This document shows positions 6,015 through 12,914 of a DNA stretch of 13,952 nucleotides, piece after piece. Each line of letters starts with the position of its first letter. Position 1 is the stretch's first letter. The position numbers and the translations under genes are program-made. This DNA comes from Burkholderiales bacterium (GTDB taxonomy: Bacteria; Pseudomonadota; Gammaproteobacteria; Burkholderiales; JAEUOS01): NCBI GenBank assembly GCA_947456845.1, contig CANGUJ010000052.1:1-13952 (forward strand). The letters run 5' to 3'. Below the pieces are notes generated by a model. The model made no database searches. It was not told the DNA's origin and saw only the letters and a program-made list of their open reading frames with translations.

Positions 6015-6932
6015 GTGTCCGACTTTCTTGCCTTGATCCTGCAGCAGTCGATCAACGGCATCTACCTTGGCTGTCTGTACGTCCTGGTGGCCCTGGGCCT
6101 CACCCTGATCTACGGGGTGATGAACCAGATCAACTTCGCCCACGCGGACTTCGTGACCGTAGGCGCCTTCGCGGCGTTTTTCAGCGCCACCCGCCTGTTC
6201 ACCAAGTGGATGGGCATGTCGGACGGTACCGGTTACGTGTTGTCGATCTTCATGGCGCTGGCGGCCGGCGCGCTGCTCGGCCTTCTGGTCAACGCCGCAG
6301 TGTTCGCTCCCTTGCGCAATCGCAGCGACGAATTGCGCCCCCTGATCGCGACCATCGGCGTTTCGGTGCTGCTCGAAAATGCGCAGTTGATCCTTTTCGG
6401 CCCGATTCCCTTCCAGTTTGACTCGCCCTTCGCGCAAAACACCATCCGCTTCGGCAAGATCTTCTTTTCCGAGCAGAGCGTCCTGGTGGTGATCGTGGCT
6501 GCGCTGGCGATAGGCGGCCTCTACAGCTTCATGAAGTTCACCTTTCTCGGCAAGGCGCTGCGCGCGGTATCGCAGGACCGCGAGACTGCGGGCCTGATGG
6601 GCATCAACGAGAACTTCCTCATCGCGCTGACCATCGTGATCGCTTCCGCCCTGGCAGGCATGGCGGGTGCTCTTCTGGGGCCGGTCATCGTGCTGACGCC
6701 GTTCGCCGGCGCCAGTGTGATCGTCAAGGCCTTCGCCATCGTCATCATCGGCGGATTCGGCAACATGGAAGGCACCATCATCGCCGGCATCCTGGTGGGC
6801 ATCATCGAGGCCTTCACCGTGCAGTATCTGGGCTCCGGGGTGATCGACCTGGTCGTCTTCGTGCTGCTTCTTTTCATGCTGGTGGTCAAGCCCACCGGCC
6901 TGATCGCCGAGCGCCGCGAGGAGAACGTATGA
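6015..6932 (+). CDS. livH: Branched-chain amino-acid-type ABC transporter permease LivH
   Basis: A 305-residue inner-membrane permease with about eight hydrophobic segments. Its start FLALILQQSINGIYLGCLYVLVALGLTLIYGVMNQINFAHADF (key parts LQQ-INGIYLG, LGLTLIYGV, INFAHADF) is the textbook LivH opening, which supports the GTG at 6015 even though the nearest purine-rich site (AAAGG, 5999-6003) is 11 bases away. A cytoplasmic loop near GKALRAVSQDRETAGLMGIN is the coupling region that contacts the ATPases. It would pair with LivM to form the channel. The stop TGA overlaps the livM ATG (6929-6932), indicating translational coupling. The symbol denotes the family; the transported compound need not be leucine. 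Confidence 0.93.
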   Translation: MSDFLALILQQSINGIYLGCLYVLVALGLTLIYGVMNQINFAHADFVTVGAFAAFFSATRLFTKWMGMSDGTGYVLSIFMALAAGALLGLLVNAAVFAPLRNRSDELRPLIATIGVSVLLENAQLILFGPIPFQFDSPFAQNTIRFGKIFFSEQSVLVVIVAALAIGGLYSFMKFTFLGKALRAVSQDRETAGLMGINENFLIALTIVIASALAGMAGALLGPVIVLTPFAGASVIVKAFAIVIIGGFGNMEGTIIAGILVGIIEAFTVQYLGSGVIDLVVFVLLLFMLVVKPTGLIAERREENV

Positions 6933-7945
6933 GCCGCCGCGTCGCCGACGCGCTCAGCCGCCCGGTGCGCTGGCCGGCTTTTCTCGGTGCGCTGGTAGTC
7001 ATCGCGCTCCTACCGATGGTGCTTGGGACACCGTACTGGCGCGGCATCCTGGTGGTGTGCGCCATGAACGTGCTGCTGGCCATGTCGCTCAACCTGGTGA
7101 TCGGCTACACCGGCCAGTTGAGCCTGGGCCAGTCCGGCTTTTTCGCCATCGGCGCCTACGTCACTACCGTGCTGCTCAAGAGCTACGGATGGAACTTCTG
7201 GCTGGCCGGCGTGGCGGCGGTGCTGGCAGCCGGTCTGGTCGGGCTTCTGCTGGCCGCGTTCGCGGCGCGCCTGCGGGGCCACTATCTCGGCATCGCCTCG
7301 CTCGGTTTCGCGGTGATCGTCTACCAGATCCTGATCAACTGGGAATCGGTCACCAAGGGTGTGCGCGGCATCTACGGCATCATGCCGCCGCCCCCCATCC
7401 GGCTGCCGGGCCTGCCGGAGATCTCCTTCGGCAACCAGGCGACGCTGTTTTATCTGGTCGCGGGTATCGCGCTCTGCGTGTACGTGATCCTCGACAATCT
7501 GGTGCGTTCGCCGATCGGCGAGACCCTGCGCGCGATACGCGAGGATGAGATTTCGGCCGCGTCGCTGGGGGTGAATGGCGCGCGCTGGAAGGCATTCTCT
7601 TTCGGCGTGTCCGCGGCCATCGCCGGGCTGGCAGGCTGTTTCTATCCGGGTTTTGTCGGTACGCTGGTGCCGGACGCGTTCGGTATCGTCGAGTCGTTCA
7701 CCATGCTGGCCATGGTGATCGTGGGCGGCATGGGTACCATGATCGGCCCGGTCATCGGCGCGGTGGTGCTGACCTTTCTGCCGGAGGTGTTGCGTGGTTT
7801 CGGCGACTTCCGCCTGATCGTCTACGGACTTGCGCTGACGTTGGTGGTGCTGTTCATGCCCGGCGGCATCCTGCAGGCGTGGCAGATCTTGACGGCGCGC
7901 CTGCGCGGCACCGAGGCGTCCGAGTCGACCGGAGGCGGGCGATGA
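6929..7945 (+). CDS. livM: Branched-chain amino-acid-type ABC transporter permease LivM
   Basis: A 338-residue partner permease of the LivM family, with hydrophobic segments through most of its length. The diagnostic stretch AMNVLLAMSLNLVIGYTGQLSLGQSGFFAIGAY (key parts LNL-IGYTGQLSLG-S-F-AIGAY) is clear near residues 47-78. The coupling loop RSPIGETLRAIREDEISAASLGVN lies near 190-213, and a final GMGTMIGPVIGA segment precedes the last helices. GAGGAG (6918-6923) is 5 bases upstream of ATG 6929. The gene overlaps livH by 4 bases at its start and livG by 4 bases at its end (ATGA, 7942-7945). Confidence 0.94.
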   Translation: MSRRVADALSRPVRWPAFLGALVVIALLPMVLGTPYWRGILVVCAMNVLLAMSLNLVIGYTGQLSLGQSGFFAIGAYVTTVLLKSYGWNFWLAGVAAVLAAGLVGLLLAAFAARLRGHYLGIASLGFAVIVYQILINWESVTKGVRGIYGIMPPPPIRLPGLPEISFGNQATLFYLVAGIALCVYVILDNLVRSPIGETLRAIREDEISAASLGVNGARWKAFSFGVSAAIAGLAGCFYPGFVGTLVPDAFGIVESFTMLAMVIVGGMGTMIGPVIGAVVLTFLPEVLRGFGDFRLIVYGLALTLVVLFMPGGILQAWQILTARLRGTEASESTGGGR

Positions 7946-8724
7946 GCGCGCTTCTCGAGGCGAAGGAGCTCCGCAAGAGCTTCGGCGGCGTCAAGGCGGT
8001 GCAGGGCATATCGCTCTCGATTCCCGAGCACTCCATCTATGCCGTGATCGGCCCGAACGGCGCGGGCAAGTCCACGATGATGAACCTGCTCTCGGGTACC
8101 TATCAGCCTGATGCGGGGGAACTGCTGTTCGCCGGCCGGCAGCTCGCCGGGCTGCCGGCGCATCAGCGCGTGCGCCTTGGCTTGGCGCGTACCTTTCAGA
8201 AGATCCGCCTGTTCAAGCAGCTCTCGCTGCTCGACAACGTGCTGGCCGGCTTCCATATCCACCACAAGGTGCCTGCCTGGCAATACCTGATTCCCGGTGC
8301 GGCCTTCTGGCGCGACTGGACGCACTGTCGCGAGCAGGGCATGGCGCTGCTCGAGTTCGTCGGCCTCGCCGATCTTGCCATGCAGCGGGCGGGTTCGCTC
8401 GCCTACGGGCAGCAGCGCATGCTCGAGATCGCGCGTGCCATGGCCACCGGGCCCAGGCTGTTCATGCTCGATGAACCCGCAGCGGGTCTCAACTCCGTGG
8501 AGGTGGGATTCCTCCTGCAGCGCCTCAAGGACATGCGCGAGCGCGGCATTACCGTGGTGGTGGTGGAACACAACATGGACCTGGTGATGAAGGTGGCGGA
8601 CCATGTGTTCGTGATGGATCGCGGCGAGTATCTTTTCGAGGGCGCGCCGCGCGAGGTGCAGAACAATCCCAAGGTGATCGAAGCCTATCTGGGCGGCGAA
8701 TTCACCGGCGGCCTGGATTCCTGA
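7942..8724 (+). CDS. livG: ABC transporter ATP-binding protein LivG
   Basis: A 260-residue cytoplasmic ATPase. Walker A is GPNGAGKST (37-45), the Q-loop Gln is 86 in RTFQKIRLF, the signature is LAYGQQR (153-159, with Ala where most relatives have Ser), Walker B ends at Asp177-Glu178 in FMLDEPAAGLN, and the switch His is 210 in VVEHNMD. The FQKIRLFKQLSLLDNV and GEYLFEGAP segments are typical of LivG. ATG 7942 has GGAGG (7931-7935) at 6 bases and overlaps the livM stop. The frame is open further upstream to 7879, but that would overlap livM heavily and add a non-family extension. Confidence 0.95.
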   Translation: MSALLEAKELRKSFGGVKAVQGISLSIPEHSIYAVIGPNGAGKSTMMNLLSGTYQPDAGELLFAGRQLAGLPAHQRVRLGLARTFQKIRLFKQLSLLDNVLAGFHIHHKVPAWQYLIPGAAFWRDWTHCREQGMALLEFVGLADLAMQRAGSLAYGQQRMLEIARAMATGPRLFMLDEPAAGLNSVEVGFLLQRLKDMRERGITVVVVEHNMDLVMKVADHVFVMDRGEYLFEGAPREVQNNPKVIEAYLGGEFTGGLDS

Positions 8725-9443
8725 TGGCGGCGCTCCTGCAAGTCGAGGGTATCGAACTCGCCTACGGCGACGTGGCGGCCTGCCGCGATATCTCGTTTAC
8801 CGTGAACGAAGGCGAGATCGTCACGCTGGTGGGCTCGAACGGCGCAGGCAAGTCCACTACGCTGCGCGGCGTGGCGGGCGCGATGCGGCCGCGGCGCGGG
8901 CGCATCCTGTTCCGCGGCAACGATGTCACGCGCATGCGCTCCCACGAGCGCCTGTTGGCCGGTATCGCGTTGGTGCCCGAAGGCCGCAAGGTGTTCCCGT
9001 TTCTGTCGGTGCGGGAGAACCTCGAGATGGGTGGTTTCCGCTACCGCGGCGACAAGGCCCGCGTCAACAGCCTGATCGAGCGCATGATGGACACCTTCCC
9101 GCGCCTGCGCGAGCGTTCGGCGCAGCGCGCAGGCACGCTGTCCGGCGGCGAGCAGCAGATGCTGGCCTTGTGTCGCGCGCTGATGTCGGAACCGGTGCTG
9201 CTGTGCATGGATGAACCGTCGCTCGGCCTGGCACCCATCATCGTGCAGGAAATCTTTCGCAGCATTCGCGATGTCAATCGGGCCGGCACCAGTGTGCTGC
9301 TGGTGGAACAGAACGCGCGCTACGCGCTGGAGACCGCCAGCCGCGGCTACGTGCTGCAGACCGGGTCCATCATCGCCGAGGGTAGCTGCGAGGCCCTGAA
9401 GCATGACGAGCGTGTCAAGGAAGCCTACTTGGGCCGCAGCTAG
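8724..9443 (+). CDS. livF: ABC transporter ATP-binding protein LivF
   Basis: A 239-residue ATPase that pairs with LivG. Walker A is GSNGAGKST (37-45), the signature is LSGGEQQ (139-145), Walker B ends at Asp163-Glu164 in LCMDEPSLGLAP, and VPEGRKVFPFLSVRENL (84-100) is the LivF Q-loop region. The switch position reads LVEQNA, with Gln instead of His, which is normal for LivF. The start ATG shares its first base with the livG TGA (8722-8724), so the two are translationally coupled. The gene is the last of the importer set; a strong stem-loop follows its stop by 15 bases. Confidence 0.95.
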   Translation: MAALLQVEGIELAYGDVAACRDISFTVNEGEIVTLVGSNGAGKSTTLRGVAGAMRPRRGRILFRGNDVTRMRSHERLLAGIALVPEGRKVFPFLSVRENLEMGGFRYRGDKARVNSLIERMMDTFPRLRERSAQRAGTLSGGEQQMLALCRALMSEPVLLCMDEPSLGLAPIIVQEIFRSIRDVNRAGTSVLLVEQNARYALETASRGYVLQTGSIIAEGSCEALKHDERVKEAYLGRS

Positions 9444-9458
9444 GTCCGGATGGCACGT

Positions 9459-9485
9459 CCGCCGGGCAATGGCGTTGCCCGGTGG
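9459..9485 (+). terminator. Strong stem-loop after livF
   Basis: CCGGGCAA (9462-9469) and TTGCCCGG (9475-9482) form a perfect 8-bp stem with a 5-base loop. Pairing extends by a G-T and two C-G pairs to 9459 and 9485, giving 11 pairs. The sequence after it has no run of T (only TTT about 14 bases on), so it may be a partial terminator or a 3'-end stabiliser. Without a separate promoter in view, the dehydrogenase at 9522 probably receives read-through. Confidence 0.6.
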
Positions 9486-9510
9486 CGGTCTGGTGCAGTT
9501 TCCCGTCAGC

Positions 9511-9514
9511 GAGG
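9511..9514 (+). promoter_or_regulatory. Ribosome binding site of the short-chain dehydrogenase
   Basis: GAGG lies 7 bases before the ATG at 9522. An in-frame ATG at 9450 would put the strong stem-loop inside the gene and add 24 residues unlike the family, so the later start is preferred. Confidence 0.6.
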
Positions 9515-9521
9515 CAGGGCC

Positions 9522-10295
9522 ATGAAGACAATCGACAAGTTTCTCCTCACCGGCAAGGTAGCCTTGGTCGCGGGCGGCAGCGGCGGGATCGGACGCGCCA
9601 TTTGCGCCGCCTATGCGGAAGCCGGTGCCGCGGTGGCCTGTGTCGACGCCAATGCCGATGCTGCCGCCGACACCGCCGCGGCGATCGTCAAGACGGGCGG
9701 CAGGGCGATCGCGATCGAATGCGATGTGACCTCCGAGGCTTCGACGCGCGATGCGGTGGAGCGCACCGTTGCTGAGTTCGGCGCGCTGCAGGTGCTGGTC
9801 AACGGCGCGGCCGGCAGCGACGCCGGCGGTACGGTGCTCGATTATGACCTCGCCATGTGGAACCGGGTGTTCGCCATCAACGTCAATGGCGCCTTTCTCA
9901 TGAGCAAATGGGCGATCCCGCATATCGCCCGCGCGGGCGGCGGTTCGATCATCCATATCGCCTCCCAACTGGGCTCGGTGGGCGCGCCCGACCGGGTGGC
10001 CTATTGCGGCACCAAGGGCGCGCTGATCCAGATGGCCAAGGTGATGGCGATGGACCATGCGGCGCAGAACATACGTGTGAACACGCTTTCGCCCGGCGCG
10101 GTGGAAACCGGCCGCATGCTGCTGCGCGCCGCCACGATGCAACAGGCGCGCGAAATGTACGGCCCGAAGCACGTATTGAAGCGTCTTGGCCTGCCCGACG
10201 AAATCGCCAGCGCCGCCCTGTTCCTGGCCGCGGACGCCTCCAGTTTCATGACAGGCGCGGACCTGCTGGTCGACGGTGGGTACACCGCCTGGTAG
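9522..10295 (+). CDS. Short-chain dehydrogenase/reductase (classical SDR), probably NAD-dependent
   Basis: A 257-residue classical SDR oxidoreductase. The cofactor motif is G18-G-S-G-G22-I-G24; Asp42 at the end of the second strand (ACVDANA) favours NAD over NADP. Asp68 (CDVT), the VNGAAG motif (93-98, a variant of NNAG) and structural Asn120 are present. The catalytic set is Ser148 (IASQ), Tyr161 and Lys165 (YCGTK), with the expected 13-residue Ser-Tyr spacing. The PGAVETGRM segment and the C-terminal GADLLVDGGYTAW are standard. Likely role: oxidation of an alcohol (for example a hydroxy acid or dihydrodiol) in the pathway fed by the importer; the substrate is not determinable. It converges on the oxygenase beta gene, which ends 66 bp away. 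I see no good terminator between them. Confidence 0.93.
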   Translation: MKTIDKFLLTGKVALVAGGSGGIGRAICAAYAEAGAAVACVDANADAAADTAAAIVKTGGRAIAIECDVTSEASTRDAVERTVAEFGALQVLVNGAAGSDAGGTVLDYDLAMWNRVFAINVNGAFLMSKWAIPHIARAGGGSIIHIASQLGSVGAPDRVAYCGTKGALIQMAKVMAMDHAAQNIRVNTLSPGAVETGRMLLRAATMQQAREMYGPKHVLKRLGLPDEIASAALFLAADASSFMTGADLLVDGGYTAW

Positions 10296-10353
10296 CGTAC
10301 ATGGTGCCGGCGCCGCGCAACCGGCCCTGCGTACCCGGTCCTGCGTCTGGCGA

Positions 10354-10369
10354 CTAGATCGCTAGATCG
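10354..10369. repeat. 8-bp tandem duplication at the end of the oxygenase beta gene
   Basis: CTAGATCG occurs twice in a row (10354-10361 and 10362-10369). The second copy contains the TAG stop codon of the beta subunit on the minus strand, and the first lies just beyond it. It resembles a small slippage duplication. It leaves the coding frame complete. Confidence 0.7.
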
Positions 10370-10838
10370 GCGAGGCGAGGAGGGTCGGAATCAAGCCTGT
10401 ATCGGCGATGACAGTGGCCGTCTTGATGCGCGCGGCTTCGCCGTCCATCCGGAATTCGATCCGGTAGCGGCCGGCGGAAAACAGGCGCGACGCCCCTTCG
10501 AGGTCGGTCTGGAACAGGCTGTAGGAGGCCTCCAGGGTCCACACGCCCGCTGCCTCGCCGCAAAAACGCGGCAGCCCGATGATGTGCCGGTCCCAGTGCA
10601 GGTTGTACTCGTTGACATCGCGGTAGGAAGCGATGCGATCGCGCAGCATGTCCTTGTTGTCGCACCAGATCAGGATGTTGGGCAGGCCTTGTTCGACGTT
10701 CTCACGGGTGACCACCTTGTAGTCGCAGTCTTCGGCGAACAGTTCGACCCAGTCCTCGAGTCGGTCCTCGTCGATCAACAGGCCGTACTCGGCCATCAGG
10801 TCGGAGGCCGCATGGCGAATCACATCGGGAACCTTCAT
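10362..10838 (-). CDS. Ring-hydroxylating oxygenase, beta (small) subunit
   Basis: A 158-residue protein of the cystatin/SnoaL-like fold used by small subunits of Rieske aromatic oxygenases; it has a structural and partly substrate-tuning role in the (alpha-beta)3 hexamer. The N-terminal helix region contains LLIDEDRLEDWVELFAEDCDYKV (key parts DE-RLEDW-ELF-ED--Y), which is the family opening. Later come the NEYNLHWDRHIIG segment and a typical ending with repeated beta strands (YSLFQTD, SAGRYRIEFR, KTATVIADT). The start ATG is at 10838, overlapping the alpha-subunit TGA by 4 bases (10835-10838), so the subunits are translationally coupled; a G-rich site lies 6 bases upstream. The same frame is open far upstream across alpha, but only this part is family-like. 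Confidence 0.92.
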   Translation of the reverse strand: MKVPDVIRHAASDLMAEYGLLIDEDRLEDWVELFAEDCDYKVVTRENVEQGLPNILIWCDNKDMLRDRIASYRDVNEYNLHWDRHIIGLPRFCGEAAGVWTLEASYSLFQTDLEGASRLFSAGRYRIEFRMDGEAARIKTATVIADTGLIPTLLASPI

Positions 10839-12100
10839 CGCACGCCCCCCGGCGCTTCCACGCCCATCAGTTCGGCCCAGTAGGACCAGAAGCCGCGCAC
10901 CGGGGTTTCGGTCACGCGGTGGTCGAGGTCGGTGATGGGGCCGCGGCCGCCCATCTCGATGATGTTGGCGGCCTCGGGTTCGTTGAGGGTGGATTTCTGG
11001 ATGATTTCGATGGCCTCGCCGTCCTCCATGCTCACGAAGCCGGCCGGTCCCACGAGGTTGGCCGATAGCAGGCGGTGGCGGGTCATCTCGGGCGTGTCGT
11101 CGGCGAAGCCGAACAGGGTCTGGAAGATCTCCACGCCGTCCACGCCCTTGGGGCGGATCTGCCGCGTGCCCATGGAGTGGTTGATCTGGATGATGATGCA
11201 GTTGGGGAAGAAGGTCGGCCCGGCGAGGTTCATGCGGTCGGCGAATTCCGGCGTGTGCTGCAGAAGCTTGGTGTCGCGCAGGCGCATGCGATCGAGCTTC
11301 ACGCCGGCGGTTCCGGCGTAGGCGGCCTTGGCATCCTCCTGCGTGTCGGTGGCGGTGTAGGCGTGGTTCATGTTGTGGCGATGGCGCGCGTCCATCTTGA
11401 CGCCGCCTTTCTGGGTGGCGCGGTCCACGCCGTAGGTCACGAAGAACTCGTGCAGCAGGCTGGCGTGATAGGTGTCGCGCAGATTTTCGGCGTAGAGCTT
11501 CCAGTTGCCGCGGATCAGCTGCCTTGAGTAGCCGAGGATCGTGATCGGCTTGTGGAAAAAGCGCCTGACCATGCCCATGCCGAATTCTCCGAGGTAGTCC
11601 TCGATCGGCTCGCTTTGGTCGGAAAACGTGCCGAACAGCATGCCGCTGACATTGGCGACTTTCAGGCGCCGGGGCGAGGCGCCCGCCATGTCGAAATCCC
11701 TGGGCATGCCGCCTTCGCCTTTGAGGCCGCGGCGGAACGGGATGCCGATCAGTTCCCCGTCGGTACGGTAGCACCAGCGGTGGTAGATGCACACATGCTC
11801 CTGCGCGTTGCCATGGGTCTTGCGCACGATCTGCGCGCCGCGATGCGAGCAGCGGTTGACGAAGGCATGGATCGCGCTCCCGGCCGCCGCAGTGGCGCGC
11901 GAGACCACTACCGGGGTGTCGCCTATCCAGACCGTGCGGAAGTCACCGGGGTTGGCGATCTCCGCTTCCAGGCACAGGTAGTTCCAGGTGGGCCCGCGAA
12001 AGATGCGCGCCATTTCCTCGGCGTAGACCTGGGGATCGTGGTACAGGCGGTAGGGAACGCGGGAATAGTCGTCGCGCTCCCAGCTGACTTCAATGGACAT
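10835..12100 (-). CDS. Rieske aromatic ring-hydroxylating oxygenase, alpha (large) subunit, salicylate 5-hydroxylase-like
   Basis: A 421-residue catalytic subunit. The Rieske [2Fe-2S] ligands are Cys84-x-His86 (CSHRG) and Cys104-x2-His107 (CIYHRW). The mononuclear iron site is His212 and His217 in ENLRDTYHASLLH with Asp360 in SMEDGEAIE; Asp209 is the bridging acid between the two centres. The blocks LEAEIANPGDF (44-54), PFRRGLKGEGGMPRDFD (121-137) and GPAGFVSMEDGE (351-362) recall NagG, the salicylate 5-hydroxylase large subunit, from memory of that family. The substrate is therefore probably a hydroxylated or amino-substituted benzoate-like acid, but this is inference. GGGAG lies 5 bases before ATG 12100. 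The enzyme needs a ferredoxin and reductase that are not encoded in this window. A promoter with an overlapping palindrome is just upstream. Confidence 0.95.
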   Translation of the reverse strand: MSIEVSWERDDYSRVPYRLYHDPQVYAEEMARIFRGPTWNYLCLEAEIANPGDFRTVWIGDTPVVVSRATAAAGSAIHAFVNRCSHRGAQIVRKTHGNAQEHVCIYHRWCYRTDGELIGIPFRRGLKGEGGMPRDFDMAGASPRRLKVANVSGMLFGTFSDQSEPIEDYLGEFGMGMVRRFFHKPITILGYSRQLIRGNWKLYAENLRDTYHASLLHEFFVTYGVDRATQKGGVKMDARHRHNMNHAYTATDTQEDAKAAYAGTAGVKLDRMRLRDTKLLQHTPEFADRMNLAGPTFFPNCIIIQINHSMGTRQIRPKGVDGVEIFQTLFGFADDTPEMTRHRLLSANLVGPAGFVSMEDGEAIEIIQKSTLNEPEAANIIEMGGRGPITDLDHRVTETPVRGFWSYWAELMGVEAPGGVR

Positions 12101-12134
12101 CCCGGCTCCCGTTGCGGCGCTAACGGCCGTCTCG

Positions 12135-12151
12135 AATCGATCGAGTCGATT
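12135..12151. promoter_or_regulatory. Operator-like palindrome over the oxygenase promoter
   Basis: AATCGA (12135-12140) and TCGATT (12146-12151) are perfect 6-bp inverted arms with a 5-base centre. On the minus strand the site overlaps the last bases of the -10 box and covers the expected start site, a classical position for a repressor. The regulator is not in the window, and its family cannot be named from 17 bases. Confidence 0.55.
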
Positions 12152-12177
12152 ATCGGTGCCGGCGCCATCAGGGTCAA
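12149..12177 (-). promoter_or_regulatory. Sigma-70-type promoter of the oxygenase genes
   Basis: On the minus strand TTGACC (12177-12172) and GATAAT (12154-12149) are separated by exactly 17 bases. Each hexamer matches the sigma-70 consensus at five of six positions. The start site would fall near 12142, giving a leader of about 42 bases with a GGGAG ribosome site before ATG 12100. This is the best promoter in the window and suggests the alpha-beta pair can be expressed independently of the YrdC-like gene upstream. Confidence 0.75.
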
Positions 12178-12224
12178 TCGACGCCGTGCCGGAGAATTCG
12201 AGCCCGGCGTATCCGCCGGCGGTG

Positions 12225-12914
12225 TCAGCCGAGCAGGCGCGGATCGGTGCCGAACTCGTCGCCGATGATGTCGCAAATGCGGTCGAACATGATGCCGCGG
12301 CGGATCGGTTTCAGGCCGGGCAGGGCGATGATGGAACTGCCCATGCCGGCCGGATGCGAGTATCTGGTCTCACCATAGTCGAGGGCCAGGTCGGTTTCGT
12401 CGCGCACCGGCGCCTCCACGTCGGCAAAGCGGTACTTGCTGCCGGACAGCGAGGTGTTGGCCGAGGAGCCGAGGATCGGCAGGCCGCGCTCCCAGGACAT
12501 TCGCGCGACTTCGTCGTGCAGCGCCCCGGCGTTGAGCAGCATGTCGATGGTGCCGCCGCGCGAGGAGCGCGCGCGGGTTAGCGGCGACAGGCGCGAGAAA
12601 AACGCGTGATCCGCCTTGAAGGGCACGACGACCGAAAACGGCAACCCGTGCTTGCGGGTGACCGAGTCGACGATCGCCGCCTCGCGCTCACCCACATCGG
12701 CCAGCGCCAGGAACATGTCGCGGTTGCTGAACATGCCGCATGCCTTCTCGAAGCTGCGCCGCTTGCAGGCGAAAATGCGGGCGATCGCGCTTTCCGAGTT
12801 GCCCACGATGGCATAGCCTACGTCGACGGGAAATACCGCGACGCCGCCGGCGGCCACGGTGTCGACAACGCGCGCGGCGTCGGCCCTGATGTCGCGGCTT
12901 TCGGGGCCGGTCAT
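12225..12914 (-). CDS. Divergent YrdC/Sua5-domain protein
   Basis: A 229-residue protein of the YrdC fold, whose housekeeping members (TsaC/Sua5) make threonylcarbamoyl-AMP from threonine, bicarbonate and ATP for tRNA t6A. The fold order is visible: AAGGVAVFPVDVGYAIVG (21-38), an AIARIFACKRRS helix (43-54), LPFSVVVPF (91-99), LPILGSSANTSLSG (145-158), ALDYGETRYS and SSIIAL (193-198), and PIRRG (203-207). Key positions deviate from the usual pattern: PVDV replaces P-T-E/D-T, KRRS replaces K-x-R-P, and the N-P-L segment after it is missing, while SSAN and Lys51 remain. This suggests a paralogue with another carboxylic acid or acyl-adenylate as substrate rather than the cell's t6A enzyme. Its ATG (12914) overlaps the stop of the lipocalin-like gene by 4 bases. 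Confidence 0.8.
   Translation of the reverse strand: MTGPESRDIRADAARVVDTVAAGGVAVFPVDVGYAIVGNSESAIARIFACKRRSFEKACGMFSNRDMFLALADVGEREAAIVDSVTRKHGLPFSVVVPFKADHAFFSRLSPLTRARSSRGGTIDMLLNAGALHDEVARMSWERGLPILGSSANTSLSGSKYRFADVEAPVRDETDLALDYGETRYSHPAGMGSSIIALPGLKPIRRGIMFDRICDIIGDEFGTDPRLLG

Noticed and set aside
4671..6437. Minus-strand open frame of 588 codons opposite the binding-protein and livH genes
   Set aside because: No motif or ribosome site is visible and the composition is typical of an antisense frame; the plus-strand genes have family-wide motifs.
8685..10172. Minus-strand open frame of 495 codons opposite livF and the dehydrogenase
   Set aside because: It runs across the intergenic hairpin and opposite two well-supported genes, without recognisable domains.
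10296..10361. Terminator between the convergent dehydrogenase and oxygenase beta genes
   Set aside because: The best pairing is ACCGG with CCGGT around a 10-base loop, too weak and without T tracts to call.
10362..11792. Long minus-strand frame that would fuse an upstream extension to the oxygenase beta subunit
   Set aside because: Only the last 158 residues look like a beta subunit. The upstream part overlaps the alpha gene out of frame, and the ATGA overlap at 10835-10838 gives a natural start.
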